Of a stretch of DNA of 64,000 nucleotides, positions 43,906 to 51,982 are shown piece after piece. Both the position numbers and the translations under genes were made by a program. The stretch comes from Gammaproteobacteria bacterium (lineage in GTDB: Bacteria > Pseudomonadota > Gammaproteobacteria > Pseudomonadales > Pseudohongiellaceae): contig JAWKZW010000001.1 of NCBI GenBank assembly GCA_041395725.1, forward strand, positions 3,354,501-3,418,500. The letters are read 5' to 3'. Under the pieces are notes generated by a model that was not told where the DNA came from, made no database searches, and saw only the letters and a program-made list of their open reading frames with translations. The number at the start of each line of letters is the position of its first letter. The first letter of the stretch is position 1.

Positions 43906-44888
43906 AGTTTTCCTGCATCTACATCGAAGAGGAAGTGCGTGATACGCCCCGGGTTGAGGAAATTCTTGGGAGGATTCGAGACGTACCTGTGGTGCCAATT
44001 GAAAGATACGGCGAGGTGTTTAATCGTCGAGCGCAGAATTTTCGGCTGCAGAAACGTAACCCCGCCCTGATTCTGGCCAAAAAACATGGCAGGCTGGTTC
44101 TGCCGGCGCCGTCCGGATACGGATTTCGCGCGCCATCAAGCTACTACTTTTCTCATATGCTTAACTGCGTGTACGATTGCCGGTATTGCTTTCTGCAGGG
44201 GATGTATCAGTCAGCCCATTATGTGCTCTTCACGAATTATGAGGAGTTTGCGCAGCAGATTGCCGTGGCAGGTGCGGAACAGAAACAGGCAGTTTTCTAC
44301 AGTGGCTATGATTGCGACAGTCTGGCGCTGGAGCCGGTGAGCAGGTTTATCAGTTACTTCGTGGAGTGGTTTTCCAGGCAGCCAGACCTCATCATGGAGA
44401 TTCGTACCAAGAGCACCCAGGTACGCGACCTGCTGCAGCGCGGGCCGCTGCAGAACTGTGTCATAGCCATGAGCTTTATGCCCGAAGAGGATTATCAGCG
44501 CTGGGAGCATCGTGTACCCTCTATCCCCAAGCGGCTTGAGGCGCTGTCCAGATTACAGCAGCAAGGCTGGCCAGTGGCTCTGCGGTTTGAGCCGCTGATT
44601 TACAGTCCGGATTTTCAGCACAACTACGCGCGTCTTTTCGAGGATGTTTTCAGTCGACTGGACGCATCGAAACTGCATTCGGTCAGTATCGGATTGTTCA
44701 GAATGCCGCGGAATTTTTTCAACAGAATAGCGACGATCTACCCCGACGAGTCGCTGTTTGCCCGGCAGTTCGATCAGCAGGACGGGCAGGTTCAGCAACT
44801 GCATGATCAGCGTGAAGAGATGCAGGAAGAAGTCGAAAAGCTTCTGTTTCGTTATATCGACAAAAGACAGTATTATCACTGTGCCTGA
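43902..44888 (+). CDS. SPL-family radical SAM protein
   Basis: A 328-residue relative of spore photoproduct lyase in a bacterium that gives no sign of sporulating. The [4Fe-4S] motif CxxxCxxC appears in NCVYDCRYCFLQGMY (near residue 90), preceded by GYGFRAPSSYYFSHML. The later motifs SGYDCDSLALEP, EIRTKSTQVRDLL and VALRFEPLIY follow the SPL pattern. SPL proper repairs the thymine dimer of spores by a radical. For the non-spore relatives the substrate is not established. It starts within the phosphorylase stop (ATGA), and is 21 bp before the amidoligase gene. Confidence 0.88.
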   Translation: MKFSCIYIEEEVRDTPRVEEILGRIRDVPVVPIERYGEVFNRRAQNFRLQKRNPALILAKKHGRLVLPAPSGYGFRAPSSYYFSHMLNCVYDCRYCFLQGMYQSAHYVLFTNYEEFAQQIAVAGAEQKQAVFYSGYDCDSLALEPVSRFISYFVEWFSRQPDLIMEIRTKSTQVRDLLQRGPLQNCVIAMSFMPEEDYQRWEHRVPSIPKRLEALSRLQQQGWPVALRFEPLIYSPDFQHNYARLFEDVFSRLDASKLHSVSIGLFRMPRNFFNRIATIYPDESLFARQFDQQDGQVQQLHDQREEMQEEVEKLLFRYIDKRQYYHCA

Positions 44889-44909
44889 AATGATGCGCGG
44901 AATCACCCC

Positions 44910-46397
44910 ATGGGCCGATCGATAGAGAAAATTGAATTCGAGAGTGAAGACTACCTACGCTTCTCAGCGCGTCTGCGGGAGAATCTGGAAGCGCTGCGGC
45001 GACTGCTTGAACGGCCGGGTTTCGGCAAAGGCCAAGGGTCTTTCGGTGCCGAGCTGGAGATGTATCTGATCGACAGCGAGGGTAATGCCCTTTGCCAGAA
45101 CCAGGAAATACAGCGGATGATGGGGAACCCGCAGCTGACTCTGGAGCTCAACCGGTTCAATCTGGAATATAACCTGACTCCCTTCGCCATGAACAACAGG
45201 CCATTCTCGCGCAGCGAGGACGAACTTCTCGGTGCTATGGCGCAGGTGAGAGAGTGCGCTGAGCGTGTAGATGGTCGCGCAGTACCGATCGGAATTCTGC
45301 CGACTCTCCGTACCGTGGACTTTAACAACAAGACCATGACAGATGTGCCGCGCTATCACGCATTGGCCAATCGCCTGAAGCGTGATCGGGGCGGGTTGTT
45401 CAAGATTCATATCAAGGGGCAGGATGAGCTGCATCTGGAGATCGATGATATTACCCTCGAAGGCGCCAATACATCTTTTCAGGTTCACTATCGTGTCGAT
45501 CCCGAGGCATTCACCGATACCTTTAATGCCTTACAGCTGGTGACGCCACTGGTATTGGCCATAGCCAGTAATTCACCCATCGCATTCGGCGAGCGGTTGT
45601 GGCATGAGACCAGAATTCCTCTATTCAAGAAATCCATCGATACAAGAAAAGAGCAACTGCTGATGAATGCTCCCTGGCATCAGCTGCCGAGAGTTAACTT
45701 TGGCAATGGCTGGGTACGAAATGGGATTCTTGATCTTTTTGCCGAATCAGTACATTTGTATCCTGTGCTGCTGCCTATTCTGGACGACGAAGACAGCCTG
45801 GCTACAGTAGCAACAGGGGGGATGCCAAAACTTTCCGAGCTGCGCCTGCAACAGAGCACTGTCTGGTTGTGGAACAGGCCGATCTATGACGATGCATCCG
45901 GCGGGCATTTGCGTATCGAACTGAGAGCCCTGCCATCCGGTCCGAGTGTAGTGGATATGATGGCCAATGCCGCTTTGGCGATAGGTCTGACCGAAGGTCT
46001 GCGCCCGGAGATAAACCGACTTATCACCGCGCTGCCTTTTTCCTATGCCAACTATAATTTTTACCGGGCGGCGGAGTTTGGTGTCCACAGTCGCATTCTC
46101 TGGCCTGACCCCGATGCGTCCCAACTCAGCGATGCGCCGGTGCTGGAACTGCTGCAACGCCTGTTGCCGGTGGCCTACGCCGGGCTGCAGTCAATCGGTG
46201 TCGAAACCAGTGAAATTGACCGCTACCTGGGTGTCATAGAGAGGCGTATTGACCGCGGTTTGAGCGGTGCGGAATGGCAGTTGCAGAAATATGATGCGCT
46301 GCGTCGTAAGCATGACAGCAGAACCGCCTGCCGTCTTTTGCTCGATCACTACTACGAGCAGAGTACAGCTAATAAACCGGTTTCAGAATGGGACTGA
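44910..46397 (+). CDS. GCS2-type carboxylate-amine ligase (glutamate-cysteine ligase-like)
   Basis: The 495-residue protein belongs to the glutamine-synthetase-like ATP-dependent ligases. It has GSFGAELEMYLID with the metal-binding Glu pair, LTLELNRFNLEYNLTP, a substrate loop GLFKIHIKGQDELHLEIDD and FQVHYRVDPEAF, then a C-terminal basic segment (LRIELRALPSGPSVVDMMAN) where the family has the ATP-contacting E-x-R. It should form an amide between a carboxylate (perhaps the gamma-carboxyl of Glu) and an amine. It is not the proteobacterial GshA. It is followed by an M14-type hydrolase, a known pairing for amidoligases. Confidence 0.85.
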   Translation: MGRSIEKIEFESEDYLRFSARLRENLEALRRLLERPGFGKGQGSFGAELEMYLIDSEGNALCQNQEIQRMMGNPQLTLELNRFNLEYNLTPFAMNNRPFSRSEDELLGAMAQVRECAERVDGRAVPIGILPTLRTVDFNNKTMTDVPRYHALANRLKRDRGGLFKIHIKGQDELHLEIDDITLEGANTSFQVHYRVDPEAFTDTFNALQLVTPLVLAIASNSPIAFGERLWHETRIPLFKKSIDTRKEQLLMNAPWHQLPRVNFGNGWVRNGILDLFAESVHLYPVLLPILDDEDSLATVATGGMPKLSELRLQQSTVWLWNRPIYDDASGGHLRIELRALPSGPSVVDMMANAALAIGLTEGLRPEINRLITALPFSYANYNFYRAAEFGVHSRILWPDPDASQLSDAPVLELLQRLLPVAYAGLQSIGVETSEIDRYLGVIERRIDRGLSGAEWQLQKYDALRRKHDSRTACRLLLDHYYEQSTANKPVSEWD

Positions 46398-46434
46398 CCT
46401 CCTCCTGAAGTAGACAGGGATCAAAAGTAAAGCG

Positions 46435-47475
46435 ATGTTTCAACAGACTGAAAGCAATTCCCTCATTCATCACTTCGACAGTTCAATAAGCGACGATATT
46501 GGCGAGACCATAGAGGAGTTTCTGGCGTTTCTGCCGGGTCCCAGCCGCATCAGGCTGAAGGGGAAGGACTCCAGCCGTTGCCGTGTACTGGTTACGCTAT
46601 TGCACGGCAATGAGCCGTCAGGCATGCGGGCTCTGCACAAGCTGTTAAAGCATGGCTGCGATCCGGCGGTGGACATCTATTGCTACCTGATAGCGACGGA
46701 AGCCGCGGCTCTGCTGCCATTGTTCACCCACCGTCAGGTTCCTGGTAAGCGGGACTATAATCGTTGTTTTTTACCACCTTTTGAGGTCGATGATCAGGGG
46801 CCTGTCTGTGCCCAGCTGCTGGATGAAATATTTCGGCTGAATCCGGAGGCGGTCGTCGATATGCACAATACCTCGGGAGAAGGGCCGTCATTTGGCGTAA
46901 CAACCAGCTACGATGAAAAGCACGACGAGATCGTCTCGCTGTTCAGCGATCGCCTGGTAGTGACAGATCTGCGGTTGGGGGCTCTGATGGAAACCAACAC
47001 GGCCAGAGTGCCAGTTGTCACTATTGAATGCGGTGGCTCATTCGAATCCGTGGCTGATCGGATTGCCCTGGAGGGGGTGTCACGCTATTTCAGCAAGGAA
47101 GAGTTGTTCGCGGAAGAGACCAGGGATTATGGTATAGAGCTGTTCGTTAATCCCATGCGGGTGGAAATGCATCAGGCGACAACAATATGCTGCGCGGAAT
47201 CTCATGTACGGGGTTCAGACATTACGCTTATCAGGGATATCGAGCATCTTAATTTCGGCCTTGTCACACCCGACACACTGCTTGGCTGGGTGTCTCCGGA
47301 GGCCATGAGTAAGATGGCAGCGTTTGATGCTGAGCGAAAAAATCATTTCACGGCGCTCTACCGTGAAGAGGGCGGCGGGTTGTTTCCGCGGCACAATCAA
47401 AAGCTTTTCATGATTACTTCCAATCTGGAAATAGCCCGAAGTGATTGTCTATGGTATGTGACTCCGGCGGAGTAA
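46435..47475 (+). CDS. Succinylglutamate desuccinylase/aspartoacylase-type hydrolase (M14-like)
   Basis: The 346-residue zinc hydrolase has LLHGNEPSGMRALHKLL (HxxE zinc ligands), the third His in VVDMHNTSGEGPSFGV, and the catalytic Glu in VTIECGGSFES. RDYNRCFLPPF matches the AstE DLNR-like motif. AstE would need an ast operon, which is missing, so an acyl-amino-acid or peptide amide is the more likely target, perhaps the product of the ligase encoded just upstream (37 bp). It closes the five-gene operon. Confidence 0.85.
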   Translation: MFQQTESNSLIHHFDSSISDDIGETIEEFLAFLPGPSRIRLKGKDSSRCRVLVTLLHGNEPSGMRALHKLLKHGCDPAVDIYCYLIATEAAALLPLFTHRQVPGKRDYNRCFLPPFEVDDQGPVCAQLLDEIFRLNPEAVVDMHNTSGEGPSFGVTTSYDEKHDEIVSLFSDRLVVTDLRLGALMETNTARVPVVTIECGGSFESVADRIALEGVSRYFSKEELFAEETRDYGIELFVNPMRVEMHQATTICCAESHVRGSDITLIRDIEHLNFGLVTPDTLLGWVSPEAMSKMAAFDAERKNHFTALYREEGGGLFPRHNQKLFMITSNLEIARSDCLWYVTPAE

Positions 47476-47536
47476 TAGCGCTGGCAGGTTTTTGACAGAC
47501 TGGTACGCTTGCCGATACATCGCTATAGCCAGACTC

Positions 47537-47557
47537 AATAGTTAATCAGAAGCTCCC
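47537..47557. repeat. Single end of the inverted-repeat family
   Basis: AATAGTTAATCAGAAGCTCC is the outer end of the family, with no partner end visible. Read on the - strand it holds the last codons and stop of the lipoprotein gene. Confidence 0.5.
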
Positions 47558-47784
47558 ATGGTTTCCATGTTGATATCCTTCTCGAGGACTGTGCCATCAA
47601 GATCCTGAACTGAGTAGAGAGGGCCGGCGGGAGCGGCATAAAGGGTAATAATGTATTCTCTGGTTTTCAATATTCCCGTTGCAACCGGAGCAGTGTTCCT
47701 GTCAGATTCAGAACAAGCGGATAAAAACGTCACGGCCAGCATTATTATGACGGTGCGCGATAAGGCGCCGAGTCGAGTTCGCAT
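47542..47784 (-). CDS. Small lipoprotein of unknown function
   Basis: An 80-residue predicted lipoprotein. The start at 47784 (MRTRLGALSRTVIIMLAVTF) leads to the lipobox LSAC, with Cys as the lipidated residue. The mature part of about 55 residues holds a short beta-rich core (REYIITLYAAPAGPLYSVQD, then LDGTVLEK). The last codons (GASD, stop) are encoded by a repeat end. It lies 20 bp after the winged-helix regulator on the same strand and probably shares its transcript. The frame reaches further upstream to 47838 but would overlap the regulator gene. Confidence 0.7.
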   Translation of the reverse strand: MRTRLGALSRTVIIMLAVTFLSACSESDRNTAPVATGILKTREYIITLYAAPAGPLYSVQDLDGTVLEKDINMETMGASD

Positions 47785-47804
47785 TGCAGTATATTGCTCT
47801 CGTA

Positions 47805-49109
47805 TCAATAATTTCTGTCGGTCAGACTCTGTCGCCACTTAAGTGTCGGGTCGGGATTGTCGCTGTAGATGAGTCGGCCGTCGAAATGCATGCGGTCCAC
47901 GCCATAGACTTCATAAAGGGCTTCGAGGCTGCTGGCGGGATTGATTAACAGGCTGTCCAGTTCCGTCAGTGTACTCTGATCGGAGAGTGCCTGGGCTGTA
48001 TACATGAGTCCGGCATCGCGCATGCCCCCGACAATGAGTATCTGGTTTTCGCTACTGGCTGGAAAAGTCGAAAAGAACCCGTAATCTCGAAACTGCTGCC
48101 CTTCTTCCGGTAAACCGGCGTCGCTGGTGTAATACCTGCCGGTCTGAGTATTCAATAACTCATCGTAGCTGCGACCGATCTGCAGGTTGGAGGCAGCGAA
48201 GACCATGTCGCTGAGTTTGTCGAGGGCGGACAAGTAACCCACATAGATAATATGGTTTTCCCTTAGTTCGATGGTTGTCAGATCGGACATCATGACCACC
48301 TGAAAGTGCTTTCCGCTGGCGCTCAGGATCGGGATTATCCTGGAGAGGGCATAGGCACTTCCTTCCGGCATGTAACTGAGATCGAGATCCTGATAATTGT
48401 GTGTTGTTTCCCAGTCGCTGAAGTGCCTTTCCTCCAGGTCGTTTCTGGAGTTGATAGTGAAATCCCGCACCATGCGGCCGATATTTCCCCGTTCGTTCAG
48501 CTCTCCAAAAATGTAATAGTCTCCCATTACGAGCATGATAGGCTGATCGTCGTCCAGCAGGTTTTCCCAGATCGACGAAACCAGGGGAGGAGCGTGCGGC
48601 GGGATACGATCGGCGTTGCGGGTTAACGAAAGGCTTACCAGGTTGGCGAGAAATAGCAGAATGACAGTCAGGGCGAGTCCTCGCATGCTGACTCGACTGC
48701 TTGCCGGTCGAGCCGGGGCGGGTACAGCAGCGTCTGGCCGGTTGTCGACCGCCGCTATGGCGTACTGCCCTTTGGGAATTACTATCCGGTAGGGTGCTTC
48801 CGCCTGGTGAGAATCGTAATAACTATCGAGTTTTTTGCGTAGCTGGTGAACGTACGCACGTACCGAGGAGTCTCGGGATACATCGTAATCGGAGCCTTTG
48901 CCGAGGGCATCCGCCGCTATTTCTATTTCCTTCGGGACCTTCCCGGCCAGAGAGCACCTTAACAGGTAGTCCAGCAGTGCCTCATATACCGGTGACCGGC
49001 CCAGTTCCCCACTGGCTTTGATGTGATCAACCAGTTGTTTGATGTCGTCGGCCGTAAACGCCTGCTCTAGCTGAAGGTAAGTCGGGTTGTCCGATGGCAG
49101 TGAGGTCAT
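47805..49109 (-). CDS. Membrane-bound winged-helix protein (CadC/ToxR-like architecture)
   Basis: A 434-residue protein. The N-terminal cytoplasmic part has a winged-helix-like region ending RDSSVRAYVHQLRKKLDSYY and YRIVIPKGQYAIA, as in OmpR-type effectors that lack a receiver. One membrane helix follows (RGLALTVILLFLANLVSLSL, near 145-165). The C-terminal 260 residues look like a periplasmic sensor with a Rossmann-like start (QPIMLVMGDYYIFGELNE). I start it at 49109 (MTSLPSD), because the extra 52 residues upstream lack coding character. A perfect 17-bp palindrome lies 149 bp upstream. The lipoprotein gene follows. Confidence 0.8.
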   Translation of the reverse strand: MTSLPSDNPTYLQLEQAFTADDIKQLVDHIKASGELGRSPVYEALLDYLLRCSLAGKVPKEIEIAADALGKGSDYDVSRDSSVRAYVHQLRKKLDSYYDSHQAEAPYRIVIPKGQYAIAAVDNRPDAAVPAPARPASSRVSMRGLALTVILLFLANLVSLSLTRNADRIPPHAPPLVSSIWENLLDDDQPIMLVMGDYYIFGELNERGNIGRMVRDFTINSRNDLEERHFSDWETTHNYQDLDLSYMPEGSAYALSRIIPILSASGKHFQVVMMSDLTTIELRENHIIYVGYLSALDKLSDMVFAASNLQIGRSYDELLNTQTGRYYTSDAGLPEEGQQFRDYGFFSTFPASSENQILIVGGMRDAGLMYTAQALSDQSTLTELDSLLINPASSLEALYEVYGVDRMHFDGRLIYSDNPDPTLKWRQSLTDRNY

Positions 49110-49494
49110 AGTTAATGTCGGACCGGGATGCGCTGAAAAAATAAGCAGGCAAGCAGCAGGAAGTCGTAAGCTAAGCCCTGGGGCAAAATAAATCAACCGC
49201 CAGCACTGGCAGAGTCCAATTCGATGATTGCCCGTGTGAAACGCGAATTCAGGTGTTTGCGACAATATGTCGCAGGGGGCTTCAGGCCTGTTGCCTGCGC
49301 TTAGAAGCTGGCGTTGTTGGTACCGCAGGCCTGCCCTTATTGCTCTGTTACCTATTGAAAAATAAGATAAAAAAAGAAATGGCGGTCGGGGCTTTGGTGC
49401 CGCGCAACCGGCGTAGGCAGGTCGCGGATATAAGCGGGGCGTTGTTGTCAGGAAGCTGCTCAGTATTCATTCAGAGTGACCGGTGACATAATAA
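49110..49494. other. Intergenic region between the divergent regulator and copC
   Basis: This stretch holds the 17-bp palindrome at 49258-49274 and an AT-rich patch at 49349-49378 (gaaaaataagataaaaaaag) that could be promoter DNA. A 77-codon frame at 49253-49486 has no ribosome site or family likeness and is not called. Confidence 0.45.
49258..49274. promoter_or_regulatory. Perfect palindrome TGCGACA-ATA-TGTCGCA, candidate operator
   Basis: A 7-3-7 perfect inverted repeat in the intergenic region between the membrane-bound winged-helix regulator (49109, leftward) and copC (49589, rightward). It is of the size expected for a dimeric DNA-binding protein. Which regulator binds is unknown. Confidence 0.45.
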
Positions 49495-49546
49495 GTAGCC
49501 TCTAGTTGATTGGCGCCGAGCACTGCGGCAATCAACCAGAGGTTCC
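49495..49546. repeat. 52-bp ends-only copy of the inverted-repeat family
   Basis: GCCTCTAGTTGATTGGCGCC at the left faces the right end, which on the other strand reads GGAACCTCTGGTTGATTGCC. It lies 42 bp before the copC start, so it is probably within the copC leader or promoter. Confidence 0.65.
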
Positions 49547-49588
49547 TGAACCCGTTCGAATCATTTTAAGATTAACTTGGAGGTTACC

Positions 49589-50020
49589 GTGAGGAACCAA
49601 TTCAGTCACTGGCAGAATGTCGCCCGAAGTCTGGCCCTTATCACGACACTTTTTGGGTTTTTATCTACCGTTCAAGCCCACACCGGGCTGAAAGAGTCCC
49701 ACCCGGCCGATGGCGCTGTTATGAGGGCTGCTCCTGAGCAGATTCGTCTCCAGTTTACGGCGGCAGTCAATCTGGTGCGGTTTACCGTGACTGATCAGAC
49801 CGGCAGTGCAATCGATCTGGGCTTCCGGCCTCAGTCCAGCACGACTGATGACTACCTGTTGCCTGTAGCGCATCTTGGGGCAGGCACCTACACAGTTGGC
49901 TGGGCGGCAATCGGCGAGGATGGTCATACGGTAACTGGCGAGTTCGGTTTCAGTGTCGACCCCAACGCCGAGGAAGAGCACGGTGGTCATCACGCCGAAG
50001 GCGGGTCACACTCCCACTAA
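49589..50020 (+). CDS. copC: CopC-domain periplasmic protein
   Basis: A 143-residue periplasmic copper-binding protein. A signal peptide ends near TVQAHTGLKESHPADG, so His becomes the first mature residue, as in CopC/PcoC, where this N-terminal His binds Cu(II). The beta-barrel follows the family pattern (PEQIRLQFTAAVNLVRFTVT, then AHLGAGTYTVGWAAIGEDGH, then VTGEFGFSV). The C-terminal tail is His-rich (EEEHGGHHAEGGSHSH), an extra metal-binding feature. The start is GTG at 49589, with GGAGG six bases upstream. It is followed by copD after 7 bp. Confidence 0.9.
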   Translation: MRNQFSHWQNVARSLALITTLFGFLSTVQAHTGLKESHPADGAVMRAAPEQIRLQFTAAVNLVRFTVTDQTGSAIDLGFRPQSSTTDDYLLPVAHLGAGTYTVGWAAIGEDGHTVTGEFGFSVDPNAEEEHGGHHAEGGSHSH

Positions 50021-50027
50021 CCAGGCA

Positions 50028-50951
50028 ATGTTCGCGTCTCTGTCTACCTGGGAAATCGTTAGCCTGCTTAGCAAACTGTGCTGGTATCTGGGTGTCACTG
50101 GCGTTGCCGGTGGCATCGCTTCGGTGTGGATACTCGCGGACCACAGTCGCCGGGGCCTGCAGTGGAGTGTGCTGTTCACGCTCGCAGGGGCATTGCTGGG
50201 ATTCCACGGGGTCATCTTTTATTTTCTCGCCCAGGTGGGCGCGGCCAGTAACACCGGTCTGACCGGCATGTTTAACTGGGGCCTGATCAGTTTTTATCTG
50301 AATCTCGGTGTTGGTGAAACCAGCCTGCTGCGGATGGGTATTTTCCTGACGCTGGTGCTTGGACAGCTTTTTACAATCGGCTATCTGAAACGACTCACCA
50401 GGCCTCCCGGGCAGGCCTTCTTTCGGTTTTTCTATCGGCTCAACGGAATAGCCGTGCTGATTCTATTGTTATCCTTTCAGGCTACCGGGCACACGGCGCC
50501 CCTGGGGTTGGCAGCCCGGGTCGCTATTATCCTGCATGTACTGTGCGTAGCGCTCTGGCTGGGCTCGCTGGTCCCATTGCTGCGATCGACCCACCAGTTC
50601 GAGCCTGGCCAGGTGCGGTTTATCATGGGTCAGTTCAGTCGCCGTGCTACGGTGATGGTCAGTGTATTGCTCGCAGCGGCGGGATTGCTGGTAGTAAACC
50701 TGATCGCATCTCCAGGGGAGCTGTTCAGCTCGGCGTACGGCCTCAACCTGCTGCTGAAAACGGCCCTGGTGTCGGTCATGTTGTCATTGGCTGCACTGAA
50801 TCGCTGGTGGCTCGTACCGAAGCTGGAAAGCCCTGGAGGTATTTATCAATTACGCCGCAGCATTGCCCTGGAAACAGTTGTCGGCCTGCTGGTCCTGGCA
50901 GTTACCGTTTATCTATCCACCGTTATCGGCCCTCTCACTCACAGCGAATAA
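50028..50951 (+). CDS. copD: CopD-family copper transport membrane protein
   Basis: A 307-residue inner-membrane protein with about eight helices that works with CopC in copper uptake. CopD marks are the conserved His residues in QATGHTAPLG and ILHVLCVALWLGSLVPLL, and NRWWLVPKLE near the end. I start it at 50028 (MFASLSTW), 7 bp after copC. The earlier frame overlaps copC fully. The pair should be cotranscribed. It is flanked by two membrane winged-helix regulators, either of which could control it. Confidence 0.9.
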   Translation: MFASLSTWEIVSLLSKLCWYLGVTGVAGGIASVWILADHSRRGLQWSVLFTLAGALLGFHGVIFYFLAQVGAASNTGLTGMFNWGLISFYLNLGVGETSLLRMGIFLTLVLGQLFTIGYLKRLTRPPGQAFFRFFYRLNGIAVLILLLSFQATGHTAPLGLAARVAIILHVLCVALWLGSLVPLLRSTHQFEPGQVRFIMGQFSRRATVMVSVLLAAAGLLVVNLIASPGELFSSAYGLNLLLKTALVSVMLSLAALNRWWLVPKLESPGGIYQLRRSIALETVVGLLVLAVTVYLSTVIGPLTHSE

Positions 50952-50989
50952 CCCGCGCTGCTGTGCCGAATGTCAAGCTTTTCCCGTGC

Positions 50990-51982
50990 TCAGACTGCGG
51001 CGCCAGGACCTGCTGGTTCAGGTGTGTTGTCAATCAGGGTTTTGAGTGTCAGCGTATCAATGTCCAGCATTACCAGATCAACGCTCTGTCGGGGGGCGTC
51101 GAGCAGTGTGGTCGATACAGTGGCGGGCTGCCGGGCAAACAGAATGGCATTGCCCACCGGTGACCATTGCAGGTTGTACAGGTAGTCTTCGCTGCTGAAC
51201 AGGACCAATGGCCCGCCATCGGAACCGGCCTCAGCCATGTACAGACGCGACAATCCGTATTCATAACGCAGGAAAGCCACTGTCGAGCCGTCCGGTGATA
51301 TCGCGACGGTTCTGTTCTGGCCGGCCGGTTCGTCAAACGAATTCAGCGTGCTGAGGCTGACCAGGCGACCCTGTAAGGGCTGCTGCTCGGTGATGACCCG
51401 ATCGCCGGGCCGGTCGAAGTCTGCTAACGACGGGCCGGCTGCGGGCTCGTGACTCGCGCTCCAATAGCTGAAACTCAACCAGCTGCTCACCAGGCAGGCG
51501 GCAAGCAATGCCTGGCCTCTGCGGACGCCAGGCCTCGCTAAACCGCACAGTAAGGGGATGCCGGCTATCCACCCCGTGGTTTCCAGGTCGTCCCTTGGCG
51601 TGATCGTGCCAACCGGTAGGAGGAGCCGGTAACCTCGCTTCGGAACAGTCTGAAGATAGTCTTTGCGGCATCCACTTTCCTGAAGCGGCGGCTGCAACTG
51701 CTTTCTGAGCTCGCTGATGGCTCGCGTCAGGGAGTTGTCGGTCACAATGACCTGGGGCCAGAGTTCATTGCTGAGCTGCTCGCGGGTCACTACCAGACCG
51801 CTGTTCGCTGCCAGAAAGCACAGCAGGTGCATGAGTCGAGGCTCTAGATTGCGTTGGCATGAGGTTCCGGAAATGCTCGAAAGCTGATTCAGGGCGGGTT
51901 CTATGCGCCAGTCACCAAGCAGGAAAGGGTGTTGCAGGGCTACGCTTAGAGTTTCTTTTTGCGGTAATGTTGTCTCTGACAT
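50990..51982 (-). CDS. CadC-like membrane-bound transcriptional regulator
   Basis: A 330-residue regulator. Its N-terminal OmpR-type winged helix has FLLGDWRIEPALNQLSS, LEPRLMHLLCFLAANSGLVV, TREQLSNELWP and LTRAISELRKQL with KDYLQTVPKRGYRLL. A membrane helix (about 155-175) is followed by a short periplasmic part of about 150 residues with TolB/PD40-like repeats (TVAISPDGSTVAFLRYE, NLQWSPVGNAILFAR). It is short compared with CadC homologues that carry a full propeller, so the sensor domain may be reduced. It converges on copD, with 38 bp between the stops. Confidence 0.88.
   Translation of the reverse strand: MSETTLPQKETLSVALQHPFLLGDWRIEPALNQLSSISGTSCQRNLEPRLMHLLCFLAANSGLVVTREQLSNELWPQVIVTDNSLTRAISELRKQLQPPLQESGCRKDYLQTVPKRGYRLLLPVGTITPRDDLETTGWIAGIPLLCGLARPGVRRGQALLAACLVSSWLSFSYWSASHEPAAGPSLADFDRPGDRVITEQQPLQGRLVSLSTLNSFDEPAGQNRTVAISPDGSTVAFLRYEYGLSRLYMAEAGSDGGPLVLFSSEDYLYNLQWSPVGNAILFARQPATVSTTLLDAPRQSVDLVMLDIDTLTLKTLIDNTPEPAGPGAAV

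Noticed and set aside
46435..47475. AstE of the arginine succinyltransferase pathway
   Set aside because: The fold matches, but no astA, astB, astC or astD lies nearby, and the gene is coupled to a GCS2-type ligase.
50543..51163. 206-codon plus-strand frame over the copD end
   Set aside because: Overlaps copD in another frame and the following regulator in antisense; not protein-like.
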